DNA of 64,000 nt from the NCBI RefSeq assembly GCF_042667405.1, contig NZ_JBHVAL010000010.1, positions 1 to 64,000 on the forward strand, read 5' to 3'. Of this stretch, positions 17,400 to 26,276 are shown in pieces (the stretch's first letter is position 1; each line of letters opens with the position of its first letter). The notes below the pieces were generated by a model, which saw nothing but the letters and a program-made list of their open reading frames with translations, ran no database searches and was not told the origin of the DNA. The DNA comes from Arthrobacter sp042667405 (lineage in GTDB: Bacteria > Actinomycetota > Actinomycetes > Actinomycetales > Micrococcaceae). The translations under genes were made by a program, and so were the position numbers.

Positions 17400-18683
17400 C
17401 TACTTCGCGTCTACGCCTACAGGCTCCGCTTTTGAAGCGGGGGCCGCTTCGGTAGCTGGAGGCGTGGTCTTCCACTTGAAGCGGCGGCCCATCCCGGATC
17501 CTCCGCCGGCACCGGTCCGGTTCTTGTTGAAGATGTCGAAGCCGACGGCCAACAGGAGCACCAGGCCCTTGATGAGCTGCTGGTAGTCAGTGCCCAGGCC
17601 GAGGATGGACATACCGTTGTTCAGGACACCCATGATCAGGCCACCGATCATGGCTCCGGCTACTGTGCCAATGCCGCCCTGGACAGCCGCGCCACCAATG
17701 AACGCTGCAGCAATCGAGTCCAGCTCGAACCCGGTACCACCGGCTGGCTGAGCCGAGTTCAGGCGTGCGGTGAAGACCAGGCCCGCGAGTGCGGCGAGGA
17801 CGCCCATGTTGACGAACAAACGGAACGTGACCTTCTTGGTCTTGATGCCGGAGAGCTCTGCGGCGTGGAGGTTGCCACCGATGGCGTACGTGTGGCGGCC
17901 GAAGATGCTGTTGTTCATCAAGGCCGAGTACAGGATCACCAGGACGGCCAGGACGATCAGCACAATCGGAGTTCCGCGGTAGCTGGCCAGCAGGAAGGTG
18001 ATGATGAGCATCAGGACGGCGATGAAACCGTTCTTGAGGGCGAACCAGGCCATCGGCTCGTTCTCGAGGTTGAACTTGCGGCGGACGCGGCGTTCCTTCA
18101 GTGCCTGGAAGAGGATGGCTGCCGTGCCGCCAACACCCAGGATCACCGTCAGCCACTCAAGGACGGAGGCGCCACCGGAAATGTCCGGCAGGAAGCCGCC
18201 GCCCAGCGCACGAAGTTCGTTCGGGAACGGGGTGATCTGCTGGTTCTTCAGTGTAATCAGGGTCAAACCACGGAAGATCAGCATGCCTGCAAGGGTGACG
18301 ATGAAGGCGGGGATGCCGACGTAGGCGATCCAATAGCCCTGCCATGCACCCACCAAGGCACCGACCAGGAGGCACGCCGGGATGGCAAGCCACCAGGCCC
18401 AGCCCCAGTGCACGATCATCACGCCTGCCACAGCGCCGATGAAGCCTGCGATGGAGCCGACGGAAAGGTCGATGTGCCCGGCGATGATGACCATCACCAT
18501 GCCGATGGCCAGGATCAGGATGTAGCTGTTCTGGACCACCAGGTTGGTCACGTTCTGGGGCTGGAGGAGGATGCCATCGGTGAGCACCTGGAAGAGGATA
18601 ACGATCAGGATCAGGGCGACGAAGATGCCAACCTGGCGGAGGCGGCTTGTGAGGAAGCCAAGGGATTCTCGTAGGGCGGACAT
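17400..18683 (-). CDS. gguB: Multiple-sugar ABC permease (GguB/XylH type)
   Basis: A 427-residue inner-membrane permease of the BPD_transp_2 (RbsC/XylH) family, about ten helices. Family landmarks are AIGMVMVIIAGHIDLSVGSIAG early, GIPAFIVTLAGMLIFRGLTL, and AGALAGLVFTARL-like plus GGIGTVAGAMIGGLIMGVLNNGM late. The C-terminal 35 residues after the last helix are Lys/Pro/Ala-rich. It partners the double-domain ATPase encoded 5 bases upstream. Known GguB systems import xylose, arabinose or galactose; the substrate here is not certain. The symbol is by family likeness. Confidence 0.9.
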   Translation of the reverse strand: MSALRESLGFLTSRLRQVGIFVALILIVILFQVLTDGILLQPQNVTNLVVQNSYILILAIGMVMVIIAGHIDLSVGSIAGFIGAVAGVMIVHWGWAWWLAIPACLLVGALVGAWQGYWIAYVGIPAFIVTLAGMLIFRGLTLITLKNQQITPFPNELRALGGGFLPDISGGASVLEWLTVILGVGGTAAILFQALKERRVRRKFNLENEPMAWFALKNGFIAVLMLIITFLLASYRGTPIVLIVLAVLVILYSALMNNSIFGRHTYAIGGNLHAAELSGIKTKKVTFRLFVNMGVLAALAGLVFTARLNSAQPAGGTGFELDSIAAAFIGGAAVQGGIGTVAGAMIGGLIMGVLNNGMSILGLGTDYQQLIKGLVLLLAVGFDIFNKNRTGAGGGSGMGRRFKWKTTPPATEAAPASKAEPVGVDAK

Positions 18684-18688
18684 GGTGC

Positions 18689-20218
18689 CTATTCCTTCTC
18701 TTGAGTCATGTAGTGCATGAGGGTTTCCTGGGTCGCCTCGGCGATGGGGACCTCGCCGGTGATGCGGCCCGCGGAGAGCGTGTAGATCCTGTCGCAGATG
18801 CCCAGGAGCTCGGGCAGTTCGGAGGAGATCACGATGACCGCTTTCCCGGATGCCGCCAGCTCGGCGATGATCGTGTAGATCTCAAATTTGGCGCCGACAT
18901 CGATTCCGCGCGTGGGTTCATCCAGAATCAGGACATCGGGATCGGAGAACATCCATTTGCTGAGCACCACTTTTTGCTGGTTTCCGCCCGAAAGCTTGCC
19001 GGTGATGGCAGCAACCGAGGGAGCTTTGATGTTCATGCTCTTCCGGTAGTGGTTGGCCACCGCGGTTTCCTCATTGCTGTCCACCCAGCCGCGCTTGGCC
19101 AGTTTGCCCAAGGCGGCCATGGAGATGTTCCGCTTGATGTCCTCGATCAGGTTCAGGCCGTAGTGTTTCCGGTCCTCGGTGGCGTAGGCAATACCGTGTT
19201 CGATCGCATCCGAAACCGTGGAGGTGTTGATCTCCCGGCCGTACTTGTAGACCTTGCCGGAGACGGCACGGCCGTAGGTCCTTCCGAAAACACTCATGGC
19301 CAGCTCGGTCCGGCCCGCGCCCATGAGTCCGGCGAGGCCAACCACTTCGCCCTTGTGTACTTTCAGGTTTGCGTTGTTGACGACGGTGCGCGAGTGGTCC
19401 TGCGGGTGCTGGACGGTCCAATCCTCGATGCGCAGGACTTCTTCGCCAATGTTGGGGGTCCGGTCCGGATAGAGGCTTTCGAGGTCGCGTCCCACCATGC
19501 CGCGGATGATGCGTTCCTGGGTGATCTGCCCTTGGTCCAGGCGCAGTGTCTCGATCGACTTGCCATCGCGGATGATGGTGACGGCGTCGGCCACTTTGCG
19601 GATCTCGTTGAGCTTGTGGCTGATGATGATGCTGGTAACGCCCTGGCCCTTCAGGTGCAGGATAAGGTCCAGCAGGTGGTCTGAGTCTTCGTCGTTCAGT
19701 GCTGCGGTGGGTTCATCCAGGATCAGCAGCTTGACCTCTTTGGACAGCGCCTTGGCGATTTCCACCAATTGCTGCTTGCCAACGCTGATGTGCTGGATGG
19801 GCGTTACGGGGTTCTCGCTCAGGCCCACACGGGCCAGCAGCTTGGCGGCTTCGAGGTTGGTCTTGCGCCAGTCCACCCAGCCGTTCCTGGCTTGCTCGTT
19901 GCCGAGGTAGATGTTTTCGGCGATCGACAGGTACGGGCTCAGGGCCAGTTCCTGGTGGATGATCACGATGCCGCGCTTCTCGCTGTCCGTGATGCTCGAA
20001 AATTCGCAGGGCTCATTCTCGAACAGAATGTCGCCGTCGAAGGTGTTGTGCGCGTAGACGCCCGACAACACCTTCATGAGGGTGGATTTCCCGGCGCCGT
20101 TCTCACCGCAAATGGCGTGAACCTCACCTCGGTTGACGTCCAGGGTGACGTCCTGAAGGGCTTTTACACCGGGGAAAGTCTTGGTGATTCCTCGCATTTG
20201 AAGAATGGGTACGTTCAT
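18689..20218 (-). CDS. gguA: Sugar ABC ATPase with two ABC domains (GguA type)
   Basis: A 509-residue ATPase with two fused nucleotide-binding domains. The first has Walker A GENGAGKST, ISVGKQQLVEIAKAL in place of a canonical signature, and LILDEPTAALN. The second has LAGLMGAGRTELAMSVFG as the degenerate P-loop, LSGGNQQKVVLSKWM and VLILDEPTRGIDVGAKFEIY. This layout is that of XylG/MglA/GguA. ATG 20218 is chosen because the protein then starts at the family-like MNVPILQMRGITKTFPGVKAL; 27 extra upstream residues would come from the hairpin leader. It follows chvE after 117 bases containing a stem-loop. Confidence 0.93.
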   Translation of the reverse strand: MNVPILQMRGITKTFPGVKALQDVTLDVNRGEVHAICGENGAGKSTLMKVLSGVYAHNTFDGDILFENEPCEFSSITDSEKRGIVIIHQELALSPYLSIAENIYLGNEQARNGWVDWRKTNLEAAKLLARVGLSENPVTPIQHISVGKQQLVEIAKALSKEVKLLILDEPTAALNDEDSDHLLDLILHLKGQGVTSIIISHKLNEIRKVADAVTIIRDGKSIETLRLDQGQITQERIIRGMVGRDLESLYPDRTPNIGEEVLRIEDWTVQHPQDHSRTVVNNANLKVHKGEVVGLAGLMGAGRTELAMSVFGRTYGRAVSGKVYKYGREINTSTVSDAIEHGIAYATEDRKHYGLNLIEDIKRNISMAALGKLAKRGWVDSNEETAVANHYRKSMNIKAPSVAAITGKLSGGNQQKVVLSKWMFSDPDVLILDEPTRGIDVGAKFEIYTIIAELAASGKAVIVISSELPELLGICDRIYTLSAGRITGEVPIAEATQETLMHYMTQEKE

Positions 20219-20282
20219 CGTCAATTCCCGCTGACTGGTTGAAAACTTGGCCGGGCCGAGGACTCGACAGGCTCTGGGGATG

Positions 20283-20324
20283 CTGTGGCCCCGCCGCACT
20301 GCGCTCAGGACGGTGGGGCCACAG
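20283..20324 (-). terminator. Intercistronic hairpin between chvE and gguA
   Basis: Arms 20283-20296 (CTGTGGCCCCGCCG) and 20311-20324 (CGGTGGGGCCACAG) pair at 13 of 14 positions with a 14-base loop. There is no T-run, so it is more likely an mRNA-stabilising or partly terminating stem that keeps binding-protein transcripts in excess over ATPase and permease, a pattern known from other binding-protein operons. Confidence 0.65.
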
Positions 20325-20335
20325 GGGGAAGATGG

Positions 20336-21463
20336 TTACTTGACGTCGGATTCCTTGTAGTAGCCCGAGTCGATGAGTTCCTTCTTGTAGTTGTCCTTGG
20401 TGATGATGACGGACTTCAGCAAGTAGGCCGGAACAACCTTGACCTTGTTGTTGTAGGTCTTGGTGTCGTTGGTTTCAGGCTCGTTGCCCTTGAGTACTGC
20501 GTCTACCATTTTCACGGCCTGGGCGCCGAGCTGGCGGGTGTCCTTGAAGATGGTGGAGTACTGCTCGCCGGCGATGATGGACTTGACGGAACCCTTTTCG
20601 GCGTCCTGGCCGGTGACGACGGGGAGCTTGCCGGTGGAGTAACCGCCGGTGCTGGTCAGGGCGGAGATGATGCCGATGGACAGACCGTCGTACGGCGACA
20701 GCACGCCGTCGAGCTTGGTGCCGGAGCTGTAAGCGGAGGTGAGGATGTCTTCCATGCGCTTCTGGGCTACGGGTGCCTGCCAGCGGAGGATGGCTGCCTG
20801 CTCGAACTTGGTCTGGCCACTGGGGACCTTCAGGGTGCCTGCATCCAGGTACGGCTTGAGCGTATCCATGGCGCCGGTCCAGAAGAAGTTGGCGTTGTTG
20901 TCATCCGGGCTGCCCGCGAACAGTTCAACATTGAAGGGGCCCTTGCCCTCTACTTTGTTGCCGCTGGCGTCAACCAGTCCCAGTCCGGTCAGCAGTGACG
21001 TGGCCTGCTGGACACCGACGGTGTAGTTGTCGAACGTGGTGTAGTAGTCCACGTTCGGGGTGCCGTTGATGAGGCGGTCGTAGGCGATGACCTTGACGTT
21101 CTGTTCCTTGGCCTTGGCCAGGACATCCGTCAGCGTCGTGCCATCAATGGCCGCGATGATGAGTGCCTTCGCACCCTTGGTCAGCATGTTTTCGATCTGG
21201 GAAACCTGCGTGGGGATGTCATCGTTGGCGAACTGCAGGTCTGTCTTGTAGCCAAGATCCTTCAGGGACTTTTCAACGTTGGCGCCATCGGCGATCCACC
21301 GCTCCGACGTCTGGGTCGGCATGGAAATACCCACCAGCGAATCGCTGGGTTTGGCAGCGCTGCTGGAGGGCTCCGCCGCGCCTCCCCGGCTGCCGCAGCC
21401 GGTGGCTCCGACGGTCAAGGTAAGGACAACCGCTACGGCGCCCAGGAGTTTTTTCAATCTCAC
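20336..21463 (-). CDS. chvE: Sugar-binding lipoprotein (ChvE type)
   Basis: A 375-residue substrate-binding protein of the periplasmic-binding-protein type I family. It has a signal peptide ending in the lipobox VGATGC (Cys23), then the first-lobe start SLVGISMPTQTSERWIADG and the characteristic ALIIAAIDGTTL, VKVIAYDRLI, VELFAGSPDDNNANFFW and KLPVVTGQDAEKGSVKSI blocks. GTG 21463 follows GGAG at the right spacing. It is the first gene of the operon and lies behind two LacI-type operators. ChvE-like proteins bind aldoses such as xylose, galactose, arabinose or glucose. Confidence 0.93.
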   Translation of the reverse strand: MRLKKLLGAVAVVLTLTVGATGCGSRGGAAEPSSSAAKPSDSLVGISMPTQTSERWIADGANVEKSLKDLGYKTDLQFANDDIPTQVSQIENMLTKGAKALIIAAIDGTTLTDVLAKAKEQNVKVIAYDRLINGTPNVDYYTTFDNYTVGVQQATSLLTGLGLVDASGNKVEGKGPFNVELFAGSPDDNNANFFWTGAMDTLKPYLDAGTLKVPSGQTKFEQAAILRWQAPVAQKRMEDILTSAYSSGTKLDGVLSPYDGLSIGIISALTSTGGYSTGKLPVVTGQDAEKGSVKSIIAGEQYSTIFKDTRQLGAQAVKMVDAVLKGNEPETNDTKTYNNKVKVVPAYLLKSVIITKDNYKKELIDSGYYKESDVK

Positions 21464-21596
21464 GATGCTCTCCTTCCGCGGCAGCAGTGCCGCGAACTCT
21501 GATGCAGCCGGAGCATCTGCGCGTCCGGCACGGTGAAGCTGGGTGCGGCCTGCATGCTGGGGGCTGTACAGGCCATCGAAAAGGTATTGCGAATGC

Positions 21597-21707
21597 CATT
21601 GTGAACGCTAACAACACGGGCGGTCAAGTGCTGCGGATCTCAAAATGATTGCAGCTCATTAGCCCGTCAAGAGTACTTGATTTACAACGTTGTTAGCGTT
21701 CACAATG
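21597..21707. promoter_or_regulatory. Pair of inverted LacI-type operators upstream of chvE
   Basis: Positions 21597-21615 (CATTGTGAACGCTAACAAC) and 21689-21707 are exact reverse complements of each other over 19 bases, with centres 92 bases apart. Each is itself an imperfect palindrome about a central CG, as LacI/GalR sites are. The spacing would allow a repression loop. The rest of 21464-21732 holds the chvE promoter, whose boxes I cannot place with confidence. Confidence 0.75.
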
Positions 21708-21732
21708 CCCCTCGCCGCTGTCCGGACGCAGA

Positions 21733-21769
21733 AAAGCCCGGCACCGCCGTCGTGGCAGTGCCGGGCTTT
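21733..21769 (-). terminator. Terminator of the hexuronate operon
   Basis: AAAGCCCGGCAC (21733-21744) and GTGCCGGGCTTT (21758-21769) form a perfect 12-bp stem, and the minus strand continues with CTTTTCTGC. It lies 6 bases after the gluconokinase stop and separates the ten-gene operon from the chvE control region. Confidence 0.9.
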
Positions 21770-21775
21770 CGGCCC

Positions 21776-22291
21776 CTAGGCCTGGAGCAGGGACCCCGCC
21801 AGGGATGCCTGCACGTCGCTGACGATGACCTCCACCGGAGAGGTAATGTCCGCCGCGATTCCGGCTTCGTCCTCCTGCAGAGGCTCAAGGGTAGCCAGCT
21901 GGGAATCGAGCAAGGCCGCCGGCATGAAGTGTCCCGGCCGGGAGTTCATGCGCTCGTTGAGAACCTCCCGAGGACCGTGCAGATGCACGAACACCACGGA
22001 CGGGTCACCGCTGCGGATGATGTCCCTGTAAGCGCGCTTGAGCGCGCTGCAAGCGATCACAAGGGAAGCGTCCGACGCCGGGAAGCGCCTGCCGATCTCG
22101 GCAAGCCAAGGTGCCCGGTCGTCGTCGTTCAACGGGGTGCCGGCGGCCATCTTGTCGATGTTCGACTGCGGGTGCAGCGCGTCGCCGTCGAGAAATTCGG
22201 CGCCGAGCCGTTCGGCGAGGGCGGCGCCGACCGTGCTCTTGCCACAGCCGGCCACCCCCATGACCACGATGTGATGCGGTTTACGAGTCAT
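21776..22291 (-). CDS. gntK: Gluconokinase
   Basis: A 171-residue GntK-type kinase converting D-gluconate to 6-phosphogluconate with ATP. It has the P-loop GVAGCGKST, the substrate loop FLDGDALHPQSNIDKMAAGTPLNDDDRAPWL, SLVIACSALKRAYRD and FVHLHGPREVLNERMNSRPGHFMP. ATG 22291 is preferred since the family starts just before HHIVVMGV; ATG 22309 would overlap the previous gene. It is the last gene of the hexuronate operon. Its presence there is interesting because the mannonate branch feeds 2-keto-3-deoxygluconate, not gluconate; it suggests that gluconate is handled by the same regulon. Confidence 0.93.
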   Translation of the reverse strand: MTRKPHHIVVMGVAGCGKSTVGAALAERLGAEFLDGDALHPQSNIDKMAAGTPLNDDDRAPWLAEIGRRFPASDASLVIACSALKRAYRDIIRSGDPSVVFVHLHGPREVLNERMNSRPGHFMPAALLDSQLATLEPLQEDEAGIAADITSPVEVIVSDVQASLAGSLLQA

Positions 22292-22298
22292 GGCCAAA

Positions 22299-23528
22299 TC
22301 ACCAGTCATGGACAGTGCCATCCACAAGCCGGTTGTAGGGCAGGTAGGCCTGCTGGTACGGGTAGGCCGCGGCGGCTTCCTCGTTGAATTCGACGCCGAG
22401 GCCCGGGTTGTCACCCGGGTGCAGGTAGCCGTCGGTGAAGGTCATGGACTGTTCGAAGACCTCGTTGGTCTTGTCCGAGTGCTGCATGTACTCCTGGATG
22501 CCGTAGTTGTGGATCGCCAGGCCGACGTGCAGCTGGGCGGCGAAGCCCACCGGGGAGATGTCCGTGGGCCCGTGGAAGCCCGACTTGATCTGGTACTGCG
22601 CGGCGAAGTCCATGACCTTCTTCAACGGCGAGATGCCGCCGAAGTGGGTGGACGCGGCACGGACGTAGTCGATCAGCTGTTCCTTGATGAGCGTCTGGAA
22701 GTCATACACGGTGTTGAAGATTTCACCGATGGCCAGCGGAGTGGTGGTGTGCTGGCGGACCACCCGAAGTCCCTCCTGGTTTTCGGCCGGCGTGCAGTCC
22801 TCGAGCCAGAAGAGGTCGTACGGTTCCAGGGCCTTGCCCAGCTTGGCTGCCTGGATGGGCGTCATGCGGTGGTGGCCGTCGTGCAGCAGCGGGATCTCGG
22901 GGCCGAACTCGTTGCGCACGGCTTCGAATACTGTGGGCAGGTGGCGGAGGTAGGCGCGGGTGTCCCAGTCCTCCTCGAGGGGGAACGCGCCACGGCCGGC
23001 GGGTTCGTAGTCGTACCGCTCCCCCGAAGCCTGGGCCTGCGCCGCAACACCGTACACGGCCTTGATGCCGGGAATGGCGGTCTGGATACGGATGGACTTG
23101 TAGCCCAGCTCCAGGTGCTCGCGGACCGAGTCAAAGAGGGACGGGATGTCAGAACCGGACGCGTGTCCGTATGCCCGCAGGCCGTTCCTGGAAGCGCCGC
23201 CCAGCAGCTGGTACACCGGCAGCCCGGCCACCTTGCCCTTGATGTCCCACAACGCCATGTCGACGGCGGCAATCGCCGCCATCGTGACCGGACCCCGGCG
23301 CCAGTAGGAGCTGCGGTACAGGAACTGCCAGGTGTCCTCGATCCGGTGCGGGTCCTTGCCGATCAGCAGTTGCGCGACATGCTCCTTGAGGTAGGCGGCG
23401 ACGGCGAGTTCCCGGCCATTGAGCGTAGCGTCGCCGATGCCCGTTACACCATCTTCGGTGGTGATGCGGAGCGTGACGAAGTTGCGGGTAGGGCTGGTCA
23501 CGAAGACTTCAGCGGCAATGATTTTCAT
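22299..23528 (-). CDS. D-mannonate dehydratase-like enolase-superfamily protein (ManD/RspA)
   Basis: A 409-residue member of the ManD subgroup of the enolase superfamily. Metal ligands are expected in LLHDGHHRMTP (Asp), LFWLEDCTP (Glu) and LAIGEIFNT (Glu); the ManD-specific SSYWRRGPVTMAAIAAVDMALWDIKGK and the late HGPTDISPVG motif are also present. ManD enzymes dehydrate D-mannonate, some D-gluconate, to 2-keto-3-deoxygluconate, though a number of RspA-like members are very weak catalysts. Its position after glucuronate isomerase and fructuronate reductase supports D-mannonate as substrate. It replaces the unrelated UxuA enzyme of enteric bacteria. Ribosome site GGAAGGAACG precedes ATG 23528. 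Confidence 0.88.
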   Translation of the reverse strand: MKIIAAEVFVTSPTRNFVTLRITTEDGVTGIGDATLNGRELAVAAYLKEHVAQLLIGKDPHRIEDTWQFLYRSSYWRRGPVTMAAIAAVDMALWDIKGKVAGLPVYQLLGGASRNGLRAYGHASGSDIPSLFDSVREHLELGYKSIRIQTAIPGIKAVYGVAAQAQASGERYDYEPAGRGAFPLEEDWDTRAYLRHLPTVFEAVRNEFGPEIPLLHDGHHRMTPIQAAKLGKALEPYDLFWLEDCTPAENQEGLRVVRQHTTTPLAIGEIFNTVYDFQTLIKEQLIDYVRAASTHFGGISPLKKVMDFAAQYQIKSGFHGPTDISPVGFAAQLHVGLAIHNYGIQEYMQHSDKTNEVFEQSMTFTDGYLHPGDNPGLGVEFNEEAAAAYPYQQAYLPYNRLVDGTVHDW

Positions 23529-23552
23529 GGGTGTGGCGTTCCTTCCAAGGGT

Positions 23553-24881
23553 TCAGGCGTGGGTGCTGGCAGCGGCAATGCCGTCCTGCTGCCGGTGAAG
23601 GTGGGTAACCAGGGCATTGTCCCCGGCAAGGTCAGGGCTGATGAGGGCCAGCAGAGCAGCGGTGCGGTGTTCGCCGTCGTGCTTTTTTGCGGTCCGGATG
23701 TCCTCGGCCAGGGGGTCCTGGAAGTCGTCCGTGGCGGAAACGTAGGCGATCCAGGCCGCGATCATGCGGGCAGCACCGTCTCCGGGACGGCCATCGGCGC
23801 GTTCGGCGGCCAGCACGGGCAGGGCGCGCATGCGCAGCTTGGTGGTTCCATCCATGGCAATCTGGGTCAGATGGTGGGCGATCCGCGAATTGCCGAACCG
23901 TTCCAGCAGGGCTTGCCGGTATCCCGGAATGTCCAGGCCTTCCTCCGGCAGGTGCCGGGCAGCTTCATCCCAAAAGGACTCGACGGCGGACCGGCAGACG
24001 TCGTCGGACAGGGCTTCCGCCACGGTCGAGTGGCCCCTGACCAGGCCCGCGTACGCGAGGATGGAGTGCGCTCCGTTGAGCAGCCAGAGTTTGCGGTTCT
24101 CGTACGGCTCGATGTCGTCCACAAAAACCGCGCCGGCATCTTCCCAGCGCGGACGCCCGCCCGGGAAGTCACCGCTGAGGACCCAGTTGCTGAAGGGCTC
24201 AGCCACGACGGCGGCCTCGTCCCGGTAGCCGCACTGTTCGGCCACTTCCACGAGGTCATCAGGCGTGGTCCGCGGCGTAATCCGGTCCACCGAGGTGCCA
24301 ACGAAGCTCACCTGTGCACTGATCCATTCAGCCAAGGCTGGGTCCAGCGCTTCCGCGATGGCAAGTACCGCTTTGCGGGCAACCGGGCCATTGTCAGCGA
24401 GGTTGTCGCAACTGACCACGGCGATGGGTCCGGCACCGGCATCCTTGCGGGCCGCAAGCGCGGTGACCAACCGGGCCAGCGGGGTGTGCCCGCCCGTGGC
24501 CGCATAAGCGGCTTCCGTGATGGTCAGCGTGACAACCGCCGTCGCGGGCGCGGCCACGAGCTCGGCGAGCCGCTGGACGTTGGCACCATCCACCGCTTCC
24601 ACGATGCTGCCGATGACTTCAAATGCGTCTCCGGTACCGGACCTCTCCACCACGGTGAACACGCCGTCCTGTTCCGCAAGGACATCCGCGGCGTCGGGCC
24701 GGCGCCCGGTGAACGCCGCAATGCCCCAGTCGGCTGCGTCCCCCGCGTGGTGGGTGTACCAGGCCTGGTGGGAGCGGTGGAAAGCCCCGAGGCCCAGATG
24801 CACCATCCGGACCGGGGGCGAGGCCTGCCCTGGAAATGCGGCGGCACGGTTGAGCCGGGGAGGCCCCTGGTGGGCACTCAT
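23553..24881 (-). CDS. uxuB: Fructuronate reductase / mannitol dehydrogenase family
   Basis: A 442-residue NAD-dependent polyol dehydrogenase of the long-chain mannitol dehydrogenase family. It shows the Rossmann start VRMVHLGLGAFHRSHQAWYTHH, the substrate-domain signature VVSCDNLADNGPVARKAVL, PFSNWVLSGDF and LWLLNGAHSILAYAGL. Between uxaC and a mannonate dehydratase it most likely reduces D-fructuronate to D-mannonate; tagaturonate or mannitol are alternatives. ATG 24881 overlaps the uxaC stop (ATGA); an in-frame extension inside uxaC is rejected. Gene symbol by context. Confidence 0.87.
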   Translation of the reverse strand: MSAHQGPPRLNRAAAFPGQASPPVRMVHLGLGAFHRSHQAWYTHHAGDAADWGIAAFTGRRPDAADVLAEQDGVFTVVERSGTGDAFEVIGSIVEAVDGANVQRLAELVAAPATAVVTLTITEAAYAATGGHTPLARLVTALAARKDAGAGPIAVVSCDNLADNGPVARKAVLAIAEALDPALAEWISAQVSFVGTSVDRITPRTTPDDLVEVAEQCGYRDEAAVVAEPFSNWVLSGDFPGGRPRWEDAGAVFVDDIEPYENRKLWLLNGAHSILAYAGLVRGHSTVAEALSDDVCRSAVESFWDEAARHLPEEGLDIPGYRQALLERFGNSRIAHHLTQIAMDGTTKLRMRALPVLAAERADGRPGDGAARMIAAWIAYVSATDDFQDPLAEDIRTAKKHDGEHRTAALLALISPDLAGDNALVTHLHRQQDGIAAASTHA

Positions 24882-26272
24882 AGCTTGAAGACCCGTCGCG
24901 GGGAAGAATCGACGACGTCGACAATCAGCTCGTGCGCGCGGTCCTCGCTGAGGCGGTGCTCGGCAACGAGCCGCGCCAGGAACGAGGCTTCGATCCTGCG
25001 GGAGGCGTCGTGCCGGGCCGGGATGGAGCAAAAGGCCCGCGTGTCATCGATGAACCCGGAGGACCGTGAGAAGCCAGCGGTCTCCGTAACGGCGGAGCGG
25101 AAGCGCAGCATGGCGTCCGGCGCATCCAGGAACCACCACGGAGCCCCGATGTAGACCGAGGGGTAGAAACCGGCCAGCGGTGCGAGTTCGCGGGAGAAGA
25201 CGGTCTCATCCAGGGTGAACAGCACCAGGTGGAAGTCCTTGGCTGTACCGAAGTCCTGAAGCAGCGGCCGGACGGCCTCGGTGTAATTGACGGCGAAGGG
25301 GATGTCGTGGCCCGTGTCCGCGCCGAAGGCCTCGAACGTGGGCTGGTGGTGGTTGCGGTACGAGCCTGGATGGATGGTCATCACCAGGCCGTCTTCCACC
25401 GACATCCGCGCCATCTGGTACATCATGTGGGCCTCGAACGCGTCGCGGTCCTGGGCGTTTGCTTGTCCCGACACGGCCTTGTCGAACAGGGCCTCCGCGT
25501 CGGACGGGTCCAGCTTGAGGGTAGCGGGAGTCCTCACACCATGGTCTGCCGATACGGCACCGTGGTCCACGAAGTACCGGCGGCGATTCTCCAGGGCGGT
25601 GAGGTAGCCCCGGTAGCCGCTGCCGCCGTCGGACGCCTCTGCGAGGAGCCGTTCCACGTTGGCCCGCCAGGACGGGTGCGCGATGTTGATGTACGCGTCC
25701 GGGCGGAACGTGGGCAGTACGCGGCCATGGAACGACGCGTCAGCGGCGAGCGCACGATGGCTGTCCAGGCTGTCCAAGGGATCGTCCGTGGTGGCCAGGA
25801 CCTCGATGTTGAAGTCCTTGAACAGCTCACGCGGGCGGAAACCCGGCTCCGCGAGCTTGGCGGAAATCGCGTCGAAACTGGCGTCCGCGGTGTCCGCGGA
25901 CAGCTCGCCCTGCCACCCGAACACGGACTCGAACTGGGTCCGCAGCCAGTACCCGGACGCGGTGCCGTCGAACAAGGGCCACGCCTGGCAAAAGGTCCGC
26001 CAGATGTTGCGTGCCCCTGCCTTGGGCTGGAGCTTGTCCAGTGGAACTCCGGAAGCGTGGATCAGCCGGGTGACGTAATGGTCGGGGGTGACCAGCAACG
26101 CAGCCGGATCGGGAAAGGGTGTGTTCTGCTCGATGACGGCCGCGTCAACATGACCATGCGGAGAAATGATGGGCAGGTCCTGGACCCGCTCCAGCAAGGC
26201 ACGCGCGATGCTGCGCGTCCCCGGATCCGCCGGAAGCAAGCGGTCCGGGTGGGTGGCAAGGGTCTTGGACAT
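24878..26272 (-). CDS. uxaC: Glucuronate isomerase
   Basis: A 464-residue UxaC-type isomerase converting D-glucuronate to D-fructuronate and D-galacturonate to D-tagaturonate, the entry step of hexuronate catabolism. Motifs include LPIISPHGHVDA (metal-binding His pair), VLATTDDP, LPTFRPDAYINI, MTIHPGSYRNHHQP and FYPSVYIGAPWWFLDAPDAMLRFR. ATG 26272 lies 4 bases after the upstream gene stop with GAAAGG inside that gene as ribosome site; 14 additional in-frame residues upstream are rejected. The length fits the family (about 470). Confidence 0.95.
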   Translation of the reverse strand: MSKTLATHPDRLLPADPGTRSIARALLERVQDLPIISPHGHVDAAVIEQNTPFPDPAALLVTPDHYVTRLIHASGVPLDKLQPKAGARNIWRTFCQAWPLFDGTASGYWLRTQFESVFGWQGELSADTADASFDAISAKLAEPGFRPRELFKDFNIEVLATTDDPLDSLDSHRALAADASFHGRVLPTFRPDAYINIAHPSWRANVERLLAEASDGGSGYRGYLTALENRRRYFVDHGAVSADHGVRTPATLKLDPSDAEALFDKAVSGQANAQDRDAFEAHMMYQMARMSVEDGLVMTIHPGSYRNHHQPTFEAFGADTGHDIPFAVNYTEAVRPLLQDFGTAKDFHLVLFTLDETVFSRELAPLAGFYPSVYIGAPWWFLDAPDAMLRFRSAVTETAGFSRSSGFIDDTRAFCSIPARHDASRRIEASFLARLVAEHRLSEDRAHELIVDVVDSSPRRVFKL

Positions 26273-26276
26273 GGAG

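Noticed and set aside
22290..25154. A 954-codon open frame on the plus strand.
   Set aside because: It lies antisense to the ManD-like, uxuB and uxaC genes, which have clear family motifs, ribosome sites and stop-start coupling. GC-rich third positions suppress stops on the opposite strand.
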